Shown here: positions 26,855-35,962 of the stretch, one piece after another
How positions within the stretch are numbered: position 1 is the first letter of the stretch
How the letters are laid out: every line of letters starts with the position of its first letter
Source of the DNA: Mycobacterium sp. GA-1841
Lineage (GTDB): Bacteria; Actinomycetota; Actinomycetes; Mycobacteriales; Mycobacteriaceae
Assembly: GCF_001954135.1 (NCBI RefSeq)
Contig: NZ_MBEQ01000034.1
Span: forward strand, 1-52,284
DNA: 52,284 nt
Direction of reading: 5' to 3'
Position numbers and translations under genes: made by a program
Notes under the pieces: generated by a model
Told to the model about the DNA's origin: nothing
The model's input: the letters and a program-made list of their open reading frames with translations, nothing else
Databases searched by the model: none

Positions 26855-27523
26855 CTATAGCGCGTGAATTCCCTTGTAGAGCACAAGCAGGCCGATCACC
26901 ACCAGAATTCCCGCGACCAGCACGGCGTGTTGGCGTTCCATCCAGTCCTTGAGCCGGGCCAGTGCGGGGTCGAGACGGTTGCCGGATACCGCGTAGGCGA
27001 GGATCGGCAATGCGACCGTCGAACCCGCCGCCGCCACGTAGTACAGCCCGGCGGCCCAGACCCCGGGCTGGCCGAGGCCGGCACTGCCGATCGCCAATCC
27101 GGCTGCTGCACAGATGAACAGCACTTTGGGGTTCACCACGGTGAGCACCGCGCCGGCGGCCCCGGCCCGGACCGTGGTGAGCGTGCTCAGCCTGGTCATC
27201 CATCCCGGCATGTGTTCTGACTTGGTTCGGGTAAGGAAGCGGTAGCCGCCGAAGATGACGAGCGCGGTACCCACCAGGATGCGAAACCACGACGCCCACG
27301 TCGGCGGTTTGTCGAGCCCGCCGAGCAGCCCGGAGACGCCGACGAAGATCGCGGTCAACCCGGCCAGACCGATCAGCCAACCTGCCAGAAACGCCAGACC
27401 GGTGGAACGCGGCTGAGCCGTGTGCAACACGAGAATCGCCGGAATGATGGACAGCGGTGACAACGCCACCACCATTGCCAGCGGAATGAGTTCGGTGAAA
27501 ACCGAGCTCCAGTTCTCCGTCAT
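26855..27523 (-). CDS. GAP-family (Sap/SfLAP-like) membrane protein
   Basis: About six transmembrane helices in 222 aa, with MVVALSPLSIIPAILVLHT, LAFLAGWLIGLAGLTAIFV, VLTVVNPKVLFICAAAGLAI and a hydrophobic C-terminus. This matches the GAP family of mycobacterial lipid-addressing proteins. M. tuberculosis Sap helps move sulfolipid-1, and other members act in glycopeptidolipid export. The substrate here is unknown. ATG 27523 is chosen because TAGGTT (27530-27535) is 6 nt upstream. The nearby GT1 glycosyltransferase would fit a glycolipid role, but the link is only positional. Confidence 0.83.
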   Translation of the reverse strand: MTENWSSVFTELIPLAMVVALSPLSIIPAILVLHTAQPRSTGLAFLAGWLIGLAGLTAIFVGVSGLLGGLDKPPTWASWFRILVGTALVIFGGYRFLTRTKSEHMPGWMTRLSTLTTVRAGAAGAVLTVVNPKVLFICAAAGLAIGSAGLGQPGVWAAGLYYVAAAGSTVALPILAYAVSGNRLDPALARLKDWMERQHAVLVAGILVVIGLLVLYKGIHAL

Positions 27524-27562
27524 CGCCAAAACCTAGCAACGCCGAAACCCGGGCGCCGGCAC

Positions 27563-28747
27563 TTACCACCCACCGGCTGCGATGTCTTCGACGGCGTCGG
27601 CGGCATACTGTGGCCCACCGTGGGCACGGATCTCTGCCCTGATGGCATCGAGCCGCAATCGGATCTGTTGATCGGCCGCCACGCCGAGCACGGCGTCGCG
27701 GATCTGCGCCACGCTCGGCACTGGGTCTGACAAATGCCTGCCGACGCCGATGGTTTCCAGCCGGGCCGCATTCGCGGGTTGATCGACCGCCTGAGGAATG
27801 GCCACCATCGGCACCCCGAACCACAATCCCTCGGTGCACGAGCCCATCCCGGCGTGGGTGATGAAGCAGTCGGCCTGCGCCAGCACCGCCGGCTGGGGAA
27901 CCGACTCGCGCAGTTGGACCCACGGCGGAACGGGCCCCACCTCAGCGCGTCCGCGCGACAGCACCAGTCGCCAGCCGTGCCCGCCCAGCGCCTCGATCAC
28001 GTTGCGGTACACGTCAGCCCGTTCGGTATAGGCAGTACCGAAGGCCAGCAGGGCCAGCGGGCCGTCCCCGGCCGGCGGACGCCACCCACCCGCATCGAGC
28101 CGCCGAGGGTCGATGCAGGGCCCGACGAAGCGGTATCGGTCACCGACGCGGTCGGCGTGACGTTGCATGACCCGCGGGATCAACACCAGGCAGCGTCGCG
28201 GTGCGCCGGTCACCTCGTCGAAAGTCAGGCCTGATCCGGAATCGGCGAGCCAGGCGTCGAACGCCTCGCGATAGGCCAGTCCGCTCGGACTGTTGAGGAT
28301 GGGGCCCAAGATCTCGGCCATGTCGTCGTGATAGCCGTCCCACGCCACCTCGCTGGGCGACAACTGCGCGGCGGGCACACCCCAGTGGGCAGCGGCGACC
28401 GGACCGGCCATCCCGCCGATGTCGTACAACACCAGATCGGGGCGGTCAGCGTCGAGGGCGTTGCGCACCTGCGGCAGAACGTGAATTGCCTCGTCGAGGA
28501 AGATCCGCATGCCTGCGGCCGGGTCGGTCTCGTCGAATGTCTCCGGGGCGCCGGGAGCGCCCGGTAACACCGAGGTGCACGGGATCACGTCGGCGCCGGT
28601 GGGTTGGACCAGATTGGTCAGGTGACCCCCGACCAGATAGCTGACCCGGTGCCCGCGGCGCACCAGTTCGTGGATAACCGCGAGATGTGGGTACATGTGG
28701 CTGGGAGCGGAAGCAGCGACGACGGCAACGTGTAGGGCGGAGTCCAC
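27563..28747 (-). CDS. GT1-family glycosyltransferase (MGT/OleD-like)
   Basis: A 394-aa GT-B enzyme. The N-terminal acceptor domain starts VAVVAASAPSHMYPHLAVIH. The C-terminal nucleotide-sugar domain contains LLAFGTAYTERADVYRNVIE and the donor-binding signature FITHAGMGSCTEGLWFGVPM followed by QAVDQPANA. It transfers a sugar from UDP- or dTDP-sugar to a small lipophilic acceptor, as in macrolide and flavonoid glycosyltransferases. The acceptor is unknown. It starts at GTG 28747, divergent from clpB, with the HAIR operator in the 109-bp gap, so HspR might also affect it. Confidence 0.87.
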   Translation of the reverse strand: MDSALHVAVVAASAPSHMYPHLAVIHELVRRGHRVSYLVGGHLTNLVQPTGADVIPCTSVLPGAPGAPETFDETDPAAGMRIFLDEAIHVLPQVRNALDADRPDLVLYDIGGMAGPVAAAHWGVPAAQLSPSEVAWDGYHDDMAEILGPILNSPSGLAYREAFDAWLADSGSGLTFDEVTGAPRRCLVLIPRVMQRHADRVGDRYRFVGPCIDPRRLDAGGWRPPAGDGPLALLAFGTAYTERADVYRNVIEALGGHGWRLVLSRGRAEVGPVPPWVQLRESVPQPAVLAQADCFITHAGMGSCTEGLWFGVPMVAIPQAVDQPANAARLETIGVGRHLSDPVPSVAQIRDAVLGVAADQQIRLRLDAIRAEIRAHGGPQYAADAVEDIAAGGW

Positions 28748-28779
28748 CTGATCGAGTCTGCCGATCGAAAAATTTTAAA

Positions 28780-28800
28780 CTTGAGCGGAACAGACTCAAC
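28780..28800. promoter_or_regulatory. HAIR operator (HspR site) upstream of clpB
   Basis: CTTGAGC-GGAACAG-ACTCAAC matches CTTGAGT-N7-ACTCAAG with two mismatches at symmetric-end positions. It lies 57 bp before the clpB GTG. clpB is a known HspR target in mycobacteria. Confidence 0.85.
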
Positions 28801-28812
28801 CTTGACTACGTT
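28787..28812 (+). promoter_or_regulatory. Sigma-H/E-type promoter of clpB inside the HAIR site
   Basis: GGAAC (28787-28791), N18, GTT (28810-28812) fits the sigma-H/sigma-E consensus. The minus-35 lies exactly in the 7-bp spacer of the HAIR repeat, so HspR and stress sigma factor would compete. TTGACT at 28802-28807 is a possible housekeeping minus-35 without a clear minus-10. Confidence 0.65.
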
Positions 28813-28856
28813 GTACATCGCGACAAGCATTTTCTCTATCGGAAAAGGGAGGTGTC

Positions 28857-31403
28857 GTGGACTCGTTCAACCCGACGACCAAGACTCAGGCGGCGCTGAC
28901 CTCAGCGTTGCAGGCGGCCAGTTCTGCCGGCAACCCGGAGATCCGTCCCGCCCACCTGTTGATGGCACTGCTCACTCAGAATGAAGGCATTGCCGCACCC
29001 CTGCTCGAGGCCGTCGGCGTGGACCCCGCGACGATCCGGACCGAGGCGCAGCGGTTGCTCGACCGGCTGCCCAGCGCCAGTGGCGCCAGCAGCCAACCCC
29101 AACTGAGCCGGGAATCGCTCGCCGCGATCACCACGGCCCAGCATCTGGCCACCGAGATGGACGACGAGTACGTCTCCACCGAACATCTGATGGTCGGGCT
29201 GGCCACCGGCGACTCCGAGGTCGCGAAACTGCTGACCGGCCACGGCGCTTCACCCGAGGCGCTTCGGGAGGCGTTCACCAAGGTGCGTGGCAGTGCCCGG
29301 GTGACCAGTGCCGATCCCGAGGGCACGTATCAGGCGTTGGAGAAGTACTCCACCGATCTGACCGCGCGCGCCCGGGAAGGCAAACTGGACCCGGTCATCG
29401 GGCGTGACAACGAGATTCGTCGCGTCGTGCAGGTGCTCTCGAGGCGTACCAAGAACAACCCGGTGCTCATCGGTGAGCCCGGCGTCGGCAAGACTGCGAT
29501 CGTCGAGGGCCTGGCCCAGCGCATCGTGGCCGGCGACGTGCCGGAAAGCTTGCGGGACAAAACCGTCATCAGCCTGGACCTGGGCTCGATGGTGGCCGGT
29601 GCCAAGTACCGCGGTGAGTTCGAGGAACGGCTCAAGGCCGTCCTCGACGACATCAAAGACTCGGCCGGGCAGGTCATCACGTTCATCGACGAGCTGCACA
29701 CCATCGTGGGCGCCGGCGCCACCGGTGAGTCGGCGATGGACGCGGGCAACATGATCAAGCCGATGCTGGCCCGTGGCGAGCTGCGGCTGGTCGGCGCGAC
29801 CACCCTCGACGAGTACCGCAAGTACATCGAGAAGGACGCCGCGCTGGAGCGTCGCTTCCAGCAGGTGCTCGTCGGTGAGCCGTCGGTGGAGGACACCGTC
29901 GGCATCTTGCGCGGGCTCAAGGACCGCTACGAGGTGCACCACGGCGTGCGCATCACCGACTCCGCTCTGGTGGCTGCGGCCAGCCTGTCTGACCGCTACA
30001 TCACCAGCCGCTTCCTGCCCGACAAGGCCATCGACCTGGTGGACGAGGCGGCATCGCGGCTGCGGATGGAGATCGACTCCCGGCCGGTCGAGATCGACGA
30101 GGTCGAGCGGTTGGTCCGACGCCTCGAGATCGAGGAGATGGCGCTGTCCAAGGAGGAAGATGACGCCTCCAAGGAACGGCTGGAGAAACTGCGCGGTGAG
30201 TTGGCCGATCTCCGCGAGAAGTTGGCGGAGTTGACGACGAGATGGCAGAACGAGAAGGGCGCCATCGATGTGGTGCGCGAGCTCAAGGAGCAGCTGGACA
30301 GCCTGCGCGGTGAGGCCGACCGGGCCGAGCGTGACGGTGACCTGGCCAAGGCCGCCGAGTTGCGGTACGGACGTATCCCTGAGGTCGAGAAGAAGCTCGA
30401 TGCCGCTTTGCCGGTGGCCGAGGCTCGCGAGAACGTGATGCTCAAGGAGGAAGTCGGCCCCGACGACATCGCCGAGGTGGTGGAGGCGTGGACCGGCATC
30501 CCGGCCGGGCGCATGCTCGAAGGCGAGACCGCCAAGCTGCTGCGCATGGAGGAGGAGCTGGGCAAGCGGGTCATCGGTCAGAAGAAGGCCGTGACTGCGG
30601 TGTCGGATGCGGTGCGCCGCAGCCGGGCCGGGGTCGCCGACCCCAACCGGCCCACGGGTTCGTTCATGTTCCTGGGCCCGACCGGCGTCGGTAAGACCGA
30701 GTTGGCAAAGGCCTTGGCGGAGTTCCTGTTCGACGACGAGCGCGCCATGGTCCGCATCGACATGAGCGAGTACGGCGAGAAGCACTCGGTGGCTCGGCTG
30801 GTCGGTGCGCCTCCCGGATACATCGGCTACGACCAGGGCGGTCAGCTGACCGAGGCGGTGCGGCGGCGTCCGTACACGGTGGTGTTGTTCGACGAGATCG
30901 AAAAGGCCCACCCGGACGTGTTCGACGTGCTGCTTCAGGTGCTCGACGAGGGCCGGCTGACCGACGGTCAGGGCCGCACGGTCGACTTCCGCAACACGAT
31001 CCTGATCCTGACCTCCAACCTGGGTGCCGGTGGCACCGAGGAACAGGTGATGGCGGCGGTGCGCGCTGCGTTCAAGCCGGAGTTCATCAACCGGCTCGAC
31101 GACGTGATCCTGTTCGACGCACTGAATCCCGAGGAGCTGGTGTCGATTGTCGACATCCAGCTGCAGCAGCTGGCCAAGCGGCTGTCACAGCGCCGGCTCA
31201 CCCTCGAAGTGTCGTTGCCCGCCAAGACGTGGCTGGCCGAGCGTGGGTTCGACCCGCTCTACGGGGCCCGTCCGCTGCGCCGGCTGGTGCAGCAGGCCAT
31301 CGGTGACCAGCTGGCCAAGATGTTGTTGGCCGGTGAGGTGCACGACGGCGACGTGGTGCCGGTCAACGTCAGCGCGGACGGCGAAGGCTTGGTCCTGGGC
31401 TGA
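28857..31403 (+). CDS. clpB: ClpB (Hsp100) disaggregase
   Basis: An 848-aa AAA+ unfoldase, the usual mycobacterial length. The N-domain Clp repeats cover residues about 1-145. AAA1 has Walker A GEPGVGKT (about 206-213) and IDELHT. The coiled-coil middle domain is at about 410-520. AAA2 has Walker A GPTGVGKT (about 607-614) and [14 protein letters not shown]. The LxF-type ClpP-binding loop is not evident, consistent with disaggregation rather than proteolysis. It extracts polypeptides from aggregates with DnaK. The start is GTG 28857, 4 nt after AGGGAGG. Control by HspR and a stress sigma factor is predicted from the upstream sites. Confidence 0.98.
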   Translation: MDSFNPTTKTQAALTSALQAASSAGNPEIRPAHLLMALLTQNEGIAAPLLEAVGVDPATIRTEAQRLLDRLPSASGASSQPQLSRESLAAITTAQHLATEMDDEYVSTEHLMVGLATGDSEVAKLLTGHGASPEALREAFTKVRGSARVTSADPEGTYQALEKYSTDLTARAREGKLDPVIGRDNEIRRVVQVLSRRTKNNPVLIGEPGVGKTAIVEGLAQRIVAGDVPESLRDKTVISLDLGSMVAGAKYRGEFEERLKAVLDDIKDSAGQVITFIDELHTIVGAGATGESAMDAGNMIKPMLARGELRLVGATTLDEYRKYIEKDAALERRFQQVLVGEPSVEDTVGILRGLKDRYEVHHGVRITDSALVAAASLSDRYITSRFLPDKAIDLVDEAASRLRMEIDSRPVEIDEVERLVRRLEIEEMALSKEEDDASKERLEKLRGELADLREKLAELTTRWQNEKGAIDVVRELKEQLDSLRGEADRAERDGDLAKAAELRYGRIPEVEKKLDAALPVAEARENVMLKEEVGPDDIAEVVEAWTGIPAGRMLEGETAKLLRMEEELGKRVIGQKKAVTAVSDAVRRSRAGVADPNRPTGSFMFLGPTGVGKTELAKALAEFLFDDERAMVRIDMSEYGEKHSVARLVGAPPGYIGYDQGGQLTEAVRRRPYTVVLFDEIEKAHPDVFDVLLQVLDEGRLTDGQGRTVDFRNTILILTSNLGAGGTEEQVMAAVRAAFKPEFINRLDDVILFDALNPEELVSIVDIQLQQLAKRLSQRRLTLEVSLPAKTWLAERGFDPLYGARPLRRLVQQAIGDQLAKMLLAGEVHDGDVVPVNVSADGEGLVLG

Positions 31404-31422
31404 GTCAACGGCGTCATCGCCG

Positions 31423-31458
31423 ACGAGTCCCGCCACACTTCGGTGTGGCGGGACTTGT
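31423..31458 (+). terminator. Hairpin terminator of clpB with UUCG loop
   Basis: GTCCCGCCACAC (31427-31438) pairs perfectly with GTGTGGCGGGAC (31443-31454) around the very stable TTCG tetraloop. The stem extends to 31423-31458 with one G-U pair. It starts 19 bp after the clpB stop. An in-frame GTG at 31443 inside this hairpin is not a credible start for the next gene. Confidence 0.85.
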
Positions 31459-31517
31459 CCACATTTGAGGGTTTTCTGGCCGGACTGGAGCGGCGCGGAC
31501 CTCTGCTGCGCACCAGC

Positions 31518-32165
31518 ATGGATGGCATGGAAGAAATCATTGCAGGGGTGGAAGTACCGGAATCGGCGGCGGTCGTCGAGGCCACCCGCCTGATTCGGGA
31601 CACGACCACCCCACTCATCTATCACCACTCGCGCCGGGTGTACTTCTTCGGCCGGATTCACGCTCGGCGCCTCGGTATCCAACCCGACCCTGAGCTGCTC
31701 TACCTGGCCGCGCTGTTCCACGACGCCGGGCTGCTCACGCCGTTCTCCGACACCGAGCAGCGTTTCGAGGTCGACGGGGCCGACCACGGCCGCAAGTTCC
31801 TGATCGAGCATGGCTTCTCGACTACTGCGGCCGACACGGTGTGGACCGCCATCGCGCTCCACACGACACCGGGAATCCCGGGCCGGATGGGCCCGGAGAT
31901 TGCCGCTACCCATCTCGGCGTACTCACCGATGTGGTGGGTTTGGGCGTCGACGGTCTGCACCCCGACCAGGTGGACGAGATCCTCACGGCGCACCCGCGG
32001 GGGGACTTCAAGAACGAGTTCTTGAATGCCTACTTCGACGGGTTGAAAGACCGTCCGGAGACCACCAACGGGACGGTGAATTCCGATGTTCTTGAGCACT
32101 TCATCCCCGATTTTCAACGCACCACCAGCGTTGAGCGCATCATCGGCTCGCCCTGGCCGAGCTGA
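31518..32165 (+). CDS. HD-domain protein (predicted phosphohydrolase)
   Basis: A 215-aa HD-fold protein: IYHHSRRVYFFGRIHARRLG holds the first His, LFHDAGLLTPF gives the HD pair, and DHGRKFLIEHGF and ALHTTPGIPG provide further metal ligands. This arrangement is seen in metal-dependent phosphohydrolases and HD-type hydrolases such as cyanamide hydratase-like proteins. The substrate is unknown. ATG 31518 is chosen because upstream in-frame codons run through the clpB terminator; ATG 31527 is an alternative. Shine-Dalgarno is weak. Confidence 0.78.
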   Translation: MDGMEEIIAGVEVPESAAVVEATRLIRDTTTPLIYHHSRRVYFFGRIHARRLGIQPDPELLYLAALFHDAGLLTPFSDTEQRFEVDGADHGRKFLIEHGFSTTAADTVWTAIALHTTPGIPGRMGPEIAATHLGVLTDVVGLGVDGLHPDQVDEILTAHPRGDFKNEFLNAYFDGLKDRPETTNGTVNSDVLEHFIPDFQRTTSVERIIGSPWPS

Positions 32166-32234
32166 CTGGACTTGCCGGTCCAAAAAGCTCGCGCCACGAT
32201 GGTGGCAGCGGCGAGAAAGACACGGAGGAACGCG

Positions 32235-33107
32235 ATGGATTTCGGAAAGTACGGCGTGTGGCAGCCGGCCTACGCGACCACACCGGACATGGCCAGACAT
32301 CTGGAGAGACTTGGGTTTACGGCGCTATGGTTGGGTGGCCCGGAAGCCGATCTCGCCGGAATCGACGATCTCCTCGCGGTCACCGACAATCTGGTCGTCG
32401 GGACCAGCATCTACAACATCTATCGCGGTGATGCGGCTACCTTGGTAGACGCCTATCGGCGTATCGAGGACAAGTTTCCCGAACGGCTGCTACTCGGTAT
32501 CGGTGTGGGTCATCCGGAGCAGACGAAAGGCTATGGCACACCGCTGGCGACGTTGCAGGCGTTCCTCGACGACCTCGACACCGCAGGATTGCCGCGTGAG
32601 CGACGCGCGTTGGCCGCGCTGGGGCCCAAGATGCTGGATCTGGCACGCGAGCGCGCGGGCGGATCTGTCCCTTATCTCGTCACTCCCGAGCACACGCGTC
32701 GATCCAGAGTGGCACTCGGCCCGCAAAAGTTCCTGGCCCCCGAGCAGAAGGTGGTGCTCGAGTCGGATGCCGCTCGGGCTCGCGCCCTGGCTCGGCCTCG
32801 AATCAAACATCCGTACCTGGGTCTGGTCAACTATCGAAACAACCTGCTCCGGCTCGGGTTCACCGACGCGGATCTTTCCGGTGACGGCAGCGACCGCCTG
32901 ATCGATGCCCTTGCCGTGCACGGTGAACCCTCCGACATCGCGCGAGGATTGCGCGCGCATCTCGACGCCGGAGCAGACCATGTTCAAATCCAGCTGGTCA
33001 GTGCGAATTCGGCGCCGCACCCGGCGATGTCTGAGGTGCTGCTACAGGTATACGACGAGGCTGCCATGCGCCTGTATGAATCGCTTGCCGATGAGTTGGG
33101 GCTCTAG
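32235..33107 (+). CDS. LLM-class F420-dependent oxidoreductase (TIGR03620 type)
   Basis: A 290-aa luciferase-like protein with the compact form typical of TIGR03620: MDFGKYGVWQPAY, the GTSIYNIYRGDAATL strand, RLLLGIGVGHPEQ, LAALGPKMLDLARE and VPYLVTPEHTRRSR. The C-terminus has LVNYRNNLLRLGF and HLDAGADHVQIQL. It is a paralogue of the gene at 40336-41244, which shares PYLVTPEQTR and LPNYRNSWLRQGF. F420 dependence is inferred from the family. GGAGGAA at 32224-32230 fixes ATG 32235. Confidence 0.9.
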   Translation: MDFGKYGVWQPAYATTPDMARHLERLGFTALWLGGPEADLAGIDDLLAVTDNLVVGTSIYNIYRGDAATLVDAYRRIEDKFPERLLLGIGVGHPEQTKGYGTPLATLQAFLDDLDTAGLPRERRALAALGPKMLDLARERAGGSVPYLVTPEHTRRSRVALGPQKFLAPEQKVVLESDAARARALARPRIKHPYLGLVNYRNNLLRLGFTDADLSGDGSDRLIDALAVHGEPSDIARGLRAHLDAGADHVQIQLVSANSAPHPAMSEVLLQVYDEAAMRLYESLADELGL

Positions 33108-33114
33108 CCGAGGT

Positions 33115-34194
33115 TCAAAGTGCGAACCGGCCGGCGAACCCACGCAGTGGTACGTCGGCGCTCGTCAGCAACCCGGGCGGCGCCTTGACCACCGAGGCGA
33201 TGGCGTTGAGTGCGGGCAGCCCGGTCACCGTCATGCCGATCGAGGCAAACGAATCCGGATCGGACAGGTCCACACCGGGTTTCGGGAAGATCATGTGTTT
33301 GTTGTAGACACAGGGATCGCCCTTGATCTGAGTGATGTAGCAGCCCTTGATGTCCCAGCTGGGGTCGGTGTGCGGGGTCATCTGCCACTCCAGGTGCGTC
33401 TCCACCCGCGGTACACCGTCGATCAGCCCCTGGTACTTGATGTAATTGCCGCCCAGTGATCCTTTGGGCAGCTGGTACCAGCCCAGGTCGACGTCCTTGG
33501 TGCAGGCCCCGAGTTCGGCACTGAACTTCACCTCGTCGAGCTCGAGGCCGAAGCAGTCGGCCATCATCAGCACGCTGTCGGCGAACACCCGGGTGTACTT
33601 CTCCAACTTGCCCGGGATCGACGGGTCGTCGACCGGCAGCCCATAGCCGACCTCGATCCAGGTGTCCTTGCTGTGATGGCATGACACGTCGACGGATTCG
33701 ATGGTGGTGACGTTCTCGATCTCGGCGACGTCGGCCGAGCACACCACGCCCAGGATCTGGTTCACCCCGGGATTCATGCCGGTGCCGTAGAACGTAGAAC
33801 CACCTTTCTCGCACGCCTCGGCGAGTAACTGCGACACCGGCTTTCCGGACGGGTGTGGGTGGTTGGTGTCGCGGTGCCAACCGGTGATCCAGTCGGCCGT
33901 GGTGACGATGTTGATGCCGGCCTCAAGGACTTTCACGTACAGATCCTCGTCCGGGAACACGCCATGGAAAGTCAGTACGTCGGGACGTGCGGCGATGATG
34001 TCGTCGATCGACCCGGTGGCGACAACTCCGATCGGATCGATCCCGGCGATCTCGCCGGCGTCACGACCCACCTTTTCCGGTGTGTAGCAATGCAATCCGA
34101 TCAATTCGAGATCGTCACGCTTGATGAGCCGCTTGATCATCTCGGTGCCGACGTTGCCGGTCGCCACCTGGAATACACGGCTCTTCTCGGTCAT
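33115..34194 (-). CDS. DapB-fold NAD(P)-dependent dehydrogenase (amine dehydrogenase-like)
   Basis: 359 aa. The N-terminal Rossmann motif VFQVATGNVGTEMIKRLIKR is followed by LIGLHCYTPEKVGRDAGEIAG and VLTFHGVFPDEDLYVKVLEAG, the dihydrodipicolinate reductase-like N-domain found in 2,4-diaminopentanoate dehydrogenase-type proteins. The C-terminal domain is of unknown specificity (GLPALNAIASVV). The ATG at 34194 overlaps the stop of the Rieske oxygenase gene by 4 bp, so the two are translationally coupled and probably act in one catabolic pathway. The in-frame extension upstream is not needed. Confidence 0.83.
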   Translation of the reverse strand: MTEKSRVFQVATGNVGTEMIKRLIKRDDLELIGLHCYTPEKVGRDAGEIAGIDPIGVVATGSIDDIIAARPDVLTFHGVFPDEDLYVKVLEAGINIVTTADWITGWHRDTNHPHPSGKPVSQLLAEACEKGGSTFYGTGMNPGVNQILGVVCSADVAEIENVTTIESVDVSCHHSKDTWIEVGYGLPVDDPSIPGKLEKYTRVFADSVLMMADCFGLELDEVKFSAELGACTKDVDLGWYQLPKGSLGGNYIKYQGLIDGVPRVETHLEWQMTPHTDPSWDIKGCYITQIKGDPCVYNKHMIFPKPGVDLSDPDSFASIGMTVTGLPALNAIASVVKAPPGLLTSADVPLRGFAGRFAL

Positions 34195-35189
34195 ACGGTG
34201 TCTGCCTTCCTGGCGTCCGGATAGAACTGCATGGCCCACTTGCGGATTGCGGTGAAGCCCTCGTATTCGGCGGTGGCCAGCGCCGGCGGATCGGAGTAGC
34301 GCTGATGCGACCAGATGTGGATGTCCTGGGTGAATTGCCGGATCACCTCGTCGCCGAACTCCGCGGCCTTCGCGGCGGCCCGATCGGATTCTTTCCCGGG
34401 GGTCCGGCCGATGTAGACCATGAACCGCACATCGGAGGTGGACTCGTCGACGGGGGTGACCGCCGAGATCGTGCGGTTGTCGATCATTCCCCAGCTCTTG
34501 GTCACCGCAATGCCCAGACCGCCGTTGATCGCCTCGACGCCGCTGCGGACATCCTCGATCGACTGTTGGTCGTCGCCCTCGAACGTGATGGTGAAGTCGA
34601 CGTAGGAGATCGGCGCGGCGAAATCGTGCCGGGTGAACACCGGCACGATCGGGGTCTGGTGCACGAATTTGAAGTGCGCGAAGTCGACGCCGTTCTCCAG
34701 CACGTACTGCGGATGCAGCTCCAACCCGGAGCGGAACAACCGCTGCTGCGGGTAATAGTCGGCGGCGCTGCTGCCGTCGGCGAAGGACGCGAACACATCC
34801 GGTGCGTCGAAGAACGGCTCACGTCCCTCGGCGTCGTGCCAGATGTAGATGGCTTCGTTGCGTTCGGCGACGGGATAGGTGCGTATCCGGCGACCTCGGT
34901 TGGGTCGGTCCTGGTACGGGATGCACACGTTGCGGCCCTCGGCGTTCCACTGCCAGCCGTGGAACGGGCACTGGATCACCTCGCCGACCACTTGGCCGCC
35001 GAATCCCAGATGGGCGCCGAGATGTTCGCAGTACGCGTTCATCACGGTCACCTGCCCGGATTCCGAGCGCCACGCGACCATCTCTTCGCCGAAGTACTTC
35101 ATGGCGTGGACCGCACCCGTCGACACCTCATCCGACCAGGCGACCTGGAACCATCCCGTCGGTTTCATCGACAACGGTGGTTTGGCCAT
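34191..35189 (-). CDS. Rieske non-heme iron oxygenase, oxygenase component
   Basis: A 332-aa ring-hydroxylating-type oxygenase. The Rieske [2Fe-2S] site is CEH, then CPFHGWQW about 18 residues later (C-x-H, C-x2-H). The mononuclear iron site is in NGVDFAHFKFVHQT (D-x2-H-x4-H). The N-terminus GWFQVAWSDEV and general layout resemble KshA-like steroid hydroxylases, although the substrate cannot be fixed. A separate reductase must supply electrons; none is adjacent. ATG 35189 lies 7 nt after TACGAT (35197-35202), a predicted leaderless start. The divergent TetR gene is the likely regulator. Confidence 0.9.
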   Translation of the reverse strand: MAKPPLSMKPTGWFQVAWSDEVSTGAVHAMKYFGEEMVAWRSESGQVTVMNAYCEHLGAHLGFGGQVVGEVIQCPFHGWQWNAEGRNVCIPYQDRPNRGRRIRTYPVAERNEAIYIWHDAEGREPFFDAPDVFASFADGSSAADYYPQQRLFRSGLELHPQYVLENGVDFAHFKFVHQTPIVPVFTRHDFAAPISYVDFTITFEGDDQQSIEDVRSGVEAINGGLGIAVTKSWGMIDNRTISAVTPVDESTSDVRFMVYIGRTPGKESDRAAAKAAEFGDEVIRQFTQDIHIWSHQRYSDPPALATAEYEGFTAIRKWAMQFYPDARKADTV

Positions 35190-35196
35190 GTCGCGA

Positions 35197-35252
35197 ATCG
35201 TAGGAGCATCGGTGAAATTTTGGAAGAGGGTTCTGTGAAACTGGGATAGCCT
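35197..35252. promoter_or_regulatory. Back-to-back leaderless promoters between the Rieske operon and tetR
   Basis: A minus-strand TACGAT (35197-35202) sits 7 nt before the oxygenase ATG, and a plus-strand TAGCCT (35247-35252) sits 6 nt before the TetR GTG. The 44 bp between them contain GTGAAATTT and GTGAAACTG as near direct repeats and a short GAA-N5-TTC dyad, which are weak operator candidates. Confidence 0.5.
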
Positions 35253-35258
35253 CGAAGG

Positions 35259-35903
35259 GTGACCGATGCCGAGGTGAGTACGCGCCGCACCAACCGGCGC
35301 GGCCACGCCACCCGGGAGAGCATGCTGGAGGCCGCCCGCAAGGCGTTGGCCACCGGAGATCCGACAGCGGTCTCGGCCAATCGGATCGCCAAAGAGATCG
35401 GCGCCACCTGGGGCGCGGTGAAGTACCAGTTCGGCGACATCGACGGGTTCTGGGCCGCGGTCCTGCGCCGCACGGCGGAACGTCGCGCGGGCATGCTGGC
35501 CCGCCGCGATACCGGTGCGCCGCTGCGGCAACGCGTCGCTGCGATCATCGACCTGCTCTACGACGGCCTGACCGCCAGTGATTCACGCGCGATCGAGAAC
35601 CTGCGGGCCGCGTTGCCGCGGGAGCGTGCCGAACTCGAACGGCTCTATCCGAAGACCGCGGCGGAATTGTCGTCGTGGGGGCAGGGCTGGCTGCAGACCT
35701 GTCAGCAGGCCTTCGCCGATCTTGACGTGGACCCCGAGCGGGTGCGTGAGGTGGCGTCATTCATCCCGGGGGCGATGCGCGGCATCACCTCCGAGCGTCA
35801 ACTCGGCACGTACACAGATCTCGACTTGGCCCGGCGTGGACTCACCAATGCGATCGTCACGTACCTCGAGGAGTCCCGGCCGCAGCCTCCTGAGCACCAG
35901 TAA
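35259..35903 (+). CDS. TetR-family transcriptional regulator
   Basis: 214 aa. The N-terminal helix-turn-helix is recognisable from RGHATRESMLEAARKALATG through VSANRIAKEIGATWGAVKYQ to FGDIDGFW. The C-terminal helical ligand domain is not assignable. It is divergent from the Rieske oxygenase-dehydrogenase operon, which it probably represses. GTG 35259 is 6 nt from TAGCCT, predicting a leaderless mRNA. Confidence 0.9.
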   Translation: MTDAEVSTRRTNRRGHATRESMLEAARKALATGDPTAVSANRIAKEIGATWGAVKYQFGDIDGFWAAVLRRTAERRAGMLARRDTGAPLRQRVAAIIDLLYDGLTASDSRAIENLRAALPRERAELERLYPKTAAELSSWGQGWLQTCQQAFADLDVDPERVREVASFIPGAMRGITSERQLGTYTDLDLARRGLTNAIVTYLEESRPQPPEHQ

Positions 35904-35908
35904 TCGGG

Positions 35909-35922
35909 TTGTGACCTCACAA
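35909..35922. promoter_or_regulatory. Perfect 14-bp inverted repeat upstream of ttfA
   Basis: TTGTGA-CC-TCACAA is a perfect dyad, followed by a small GGGGC-ATT-GCCCC hairpin (35927-35939). It lies 41 bp upstream of ttfA and just after the tetR stop. The 2-bp spacing excludes a CRP site. It may be an operator or part of a terminator; the binding factor is unknown. Confidence 0.4.
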
Positions 35923-35962
35923 GGCTGGGGCATTGCCCCGGTCAACAAGTAGGCTAGGCCCG

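Noticed and set aside
29250..30911. Long minus-strand ORF (553 codons) antisense to clpB
   Set aside because: It lies wholly inside clpB, has low-complexity Leu/Val/His/Gln composition typical of antisense frames in high-GC genes, and no domain is recognisable.
31443..31517. Longer N-terminus for the HD-domain protein starting at GTG 31443
   Set aside because: The GTG is inside the stem of the clpB terminator, and the extra residues are not HD-like.
35909..35922. CRP/cAMP receptor binding site
   Set aside because: TTGTGA and TCACAA are only 2 bp apart; CRP needs a 6-bp spacer.
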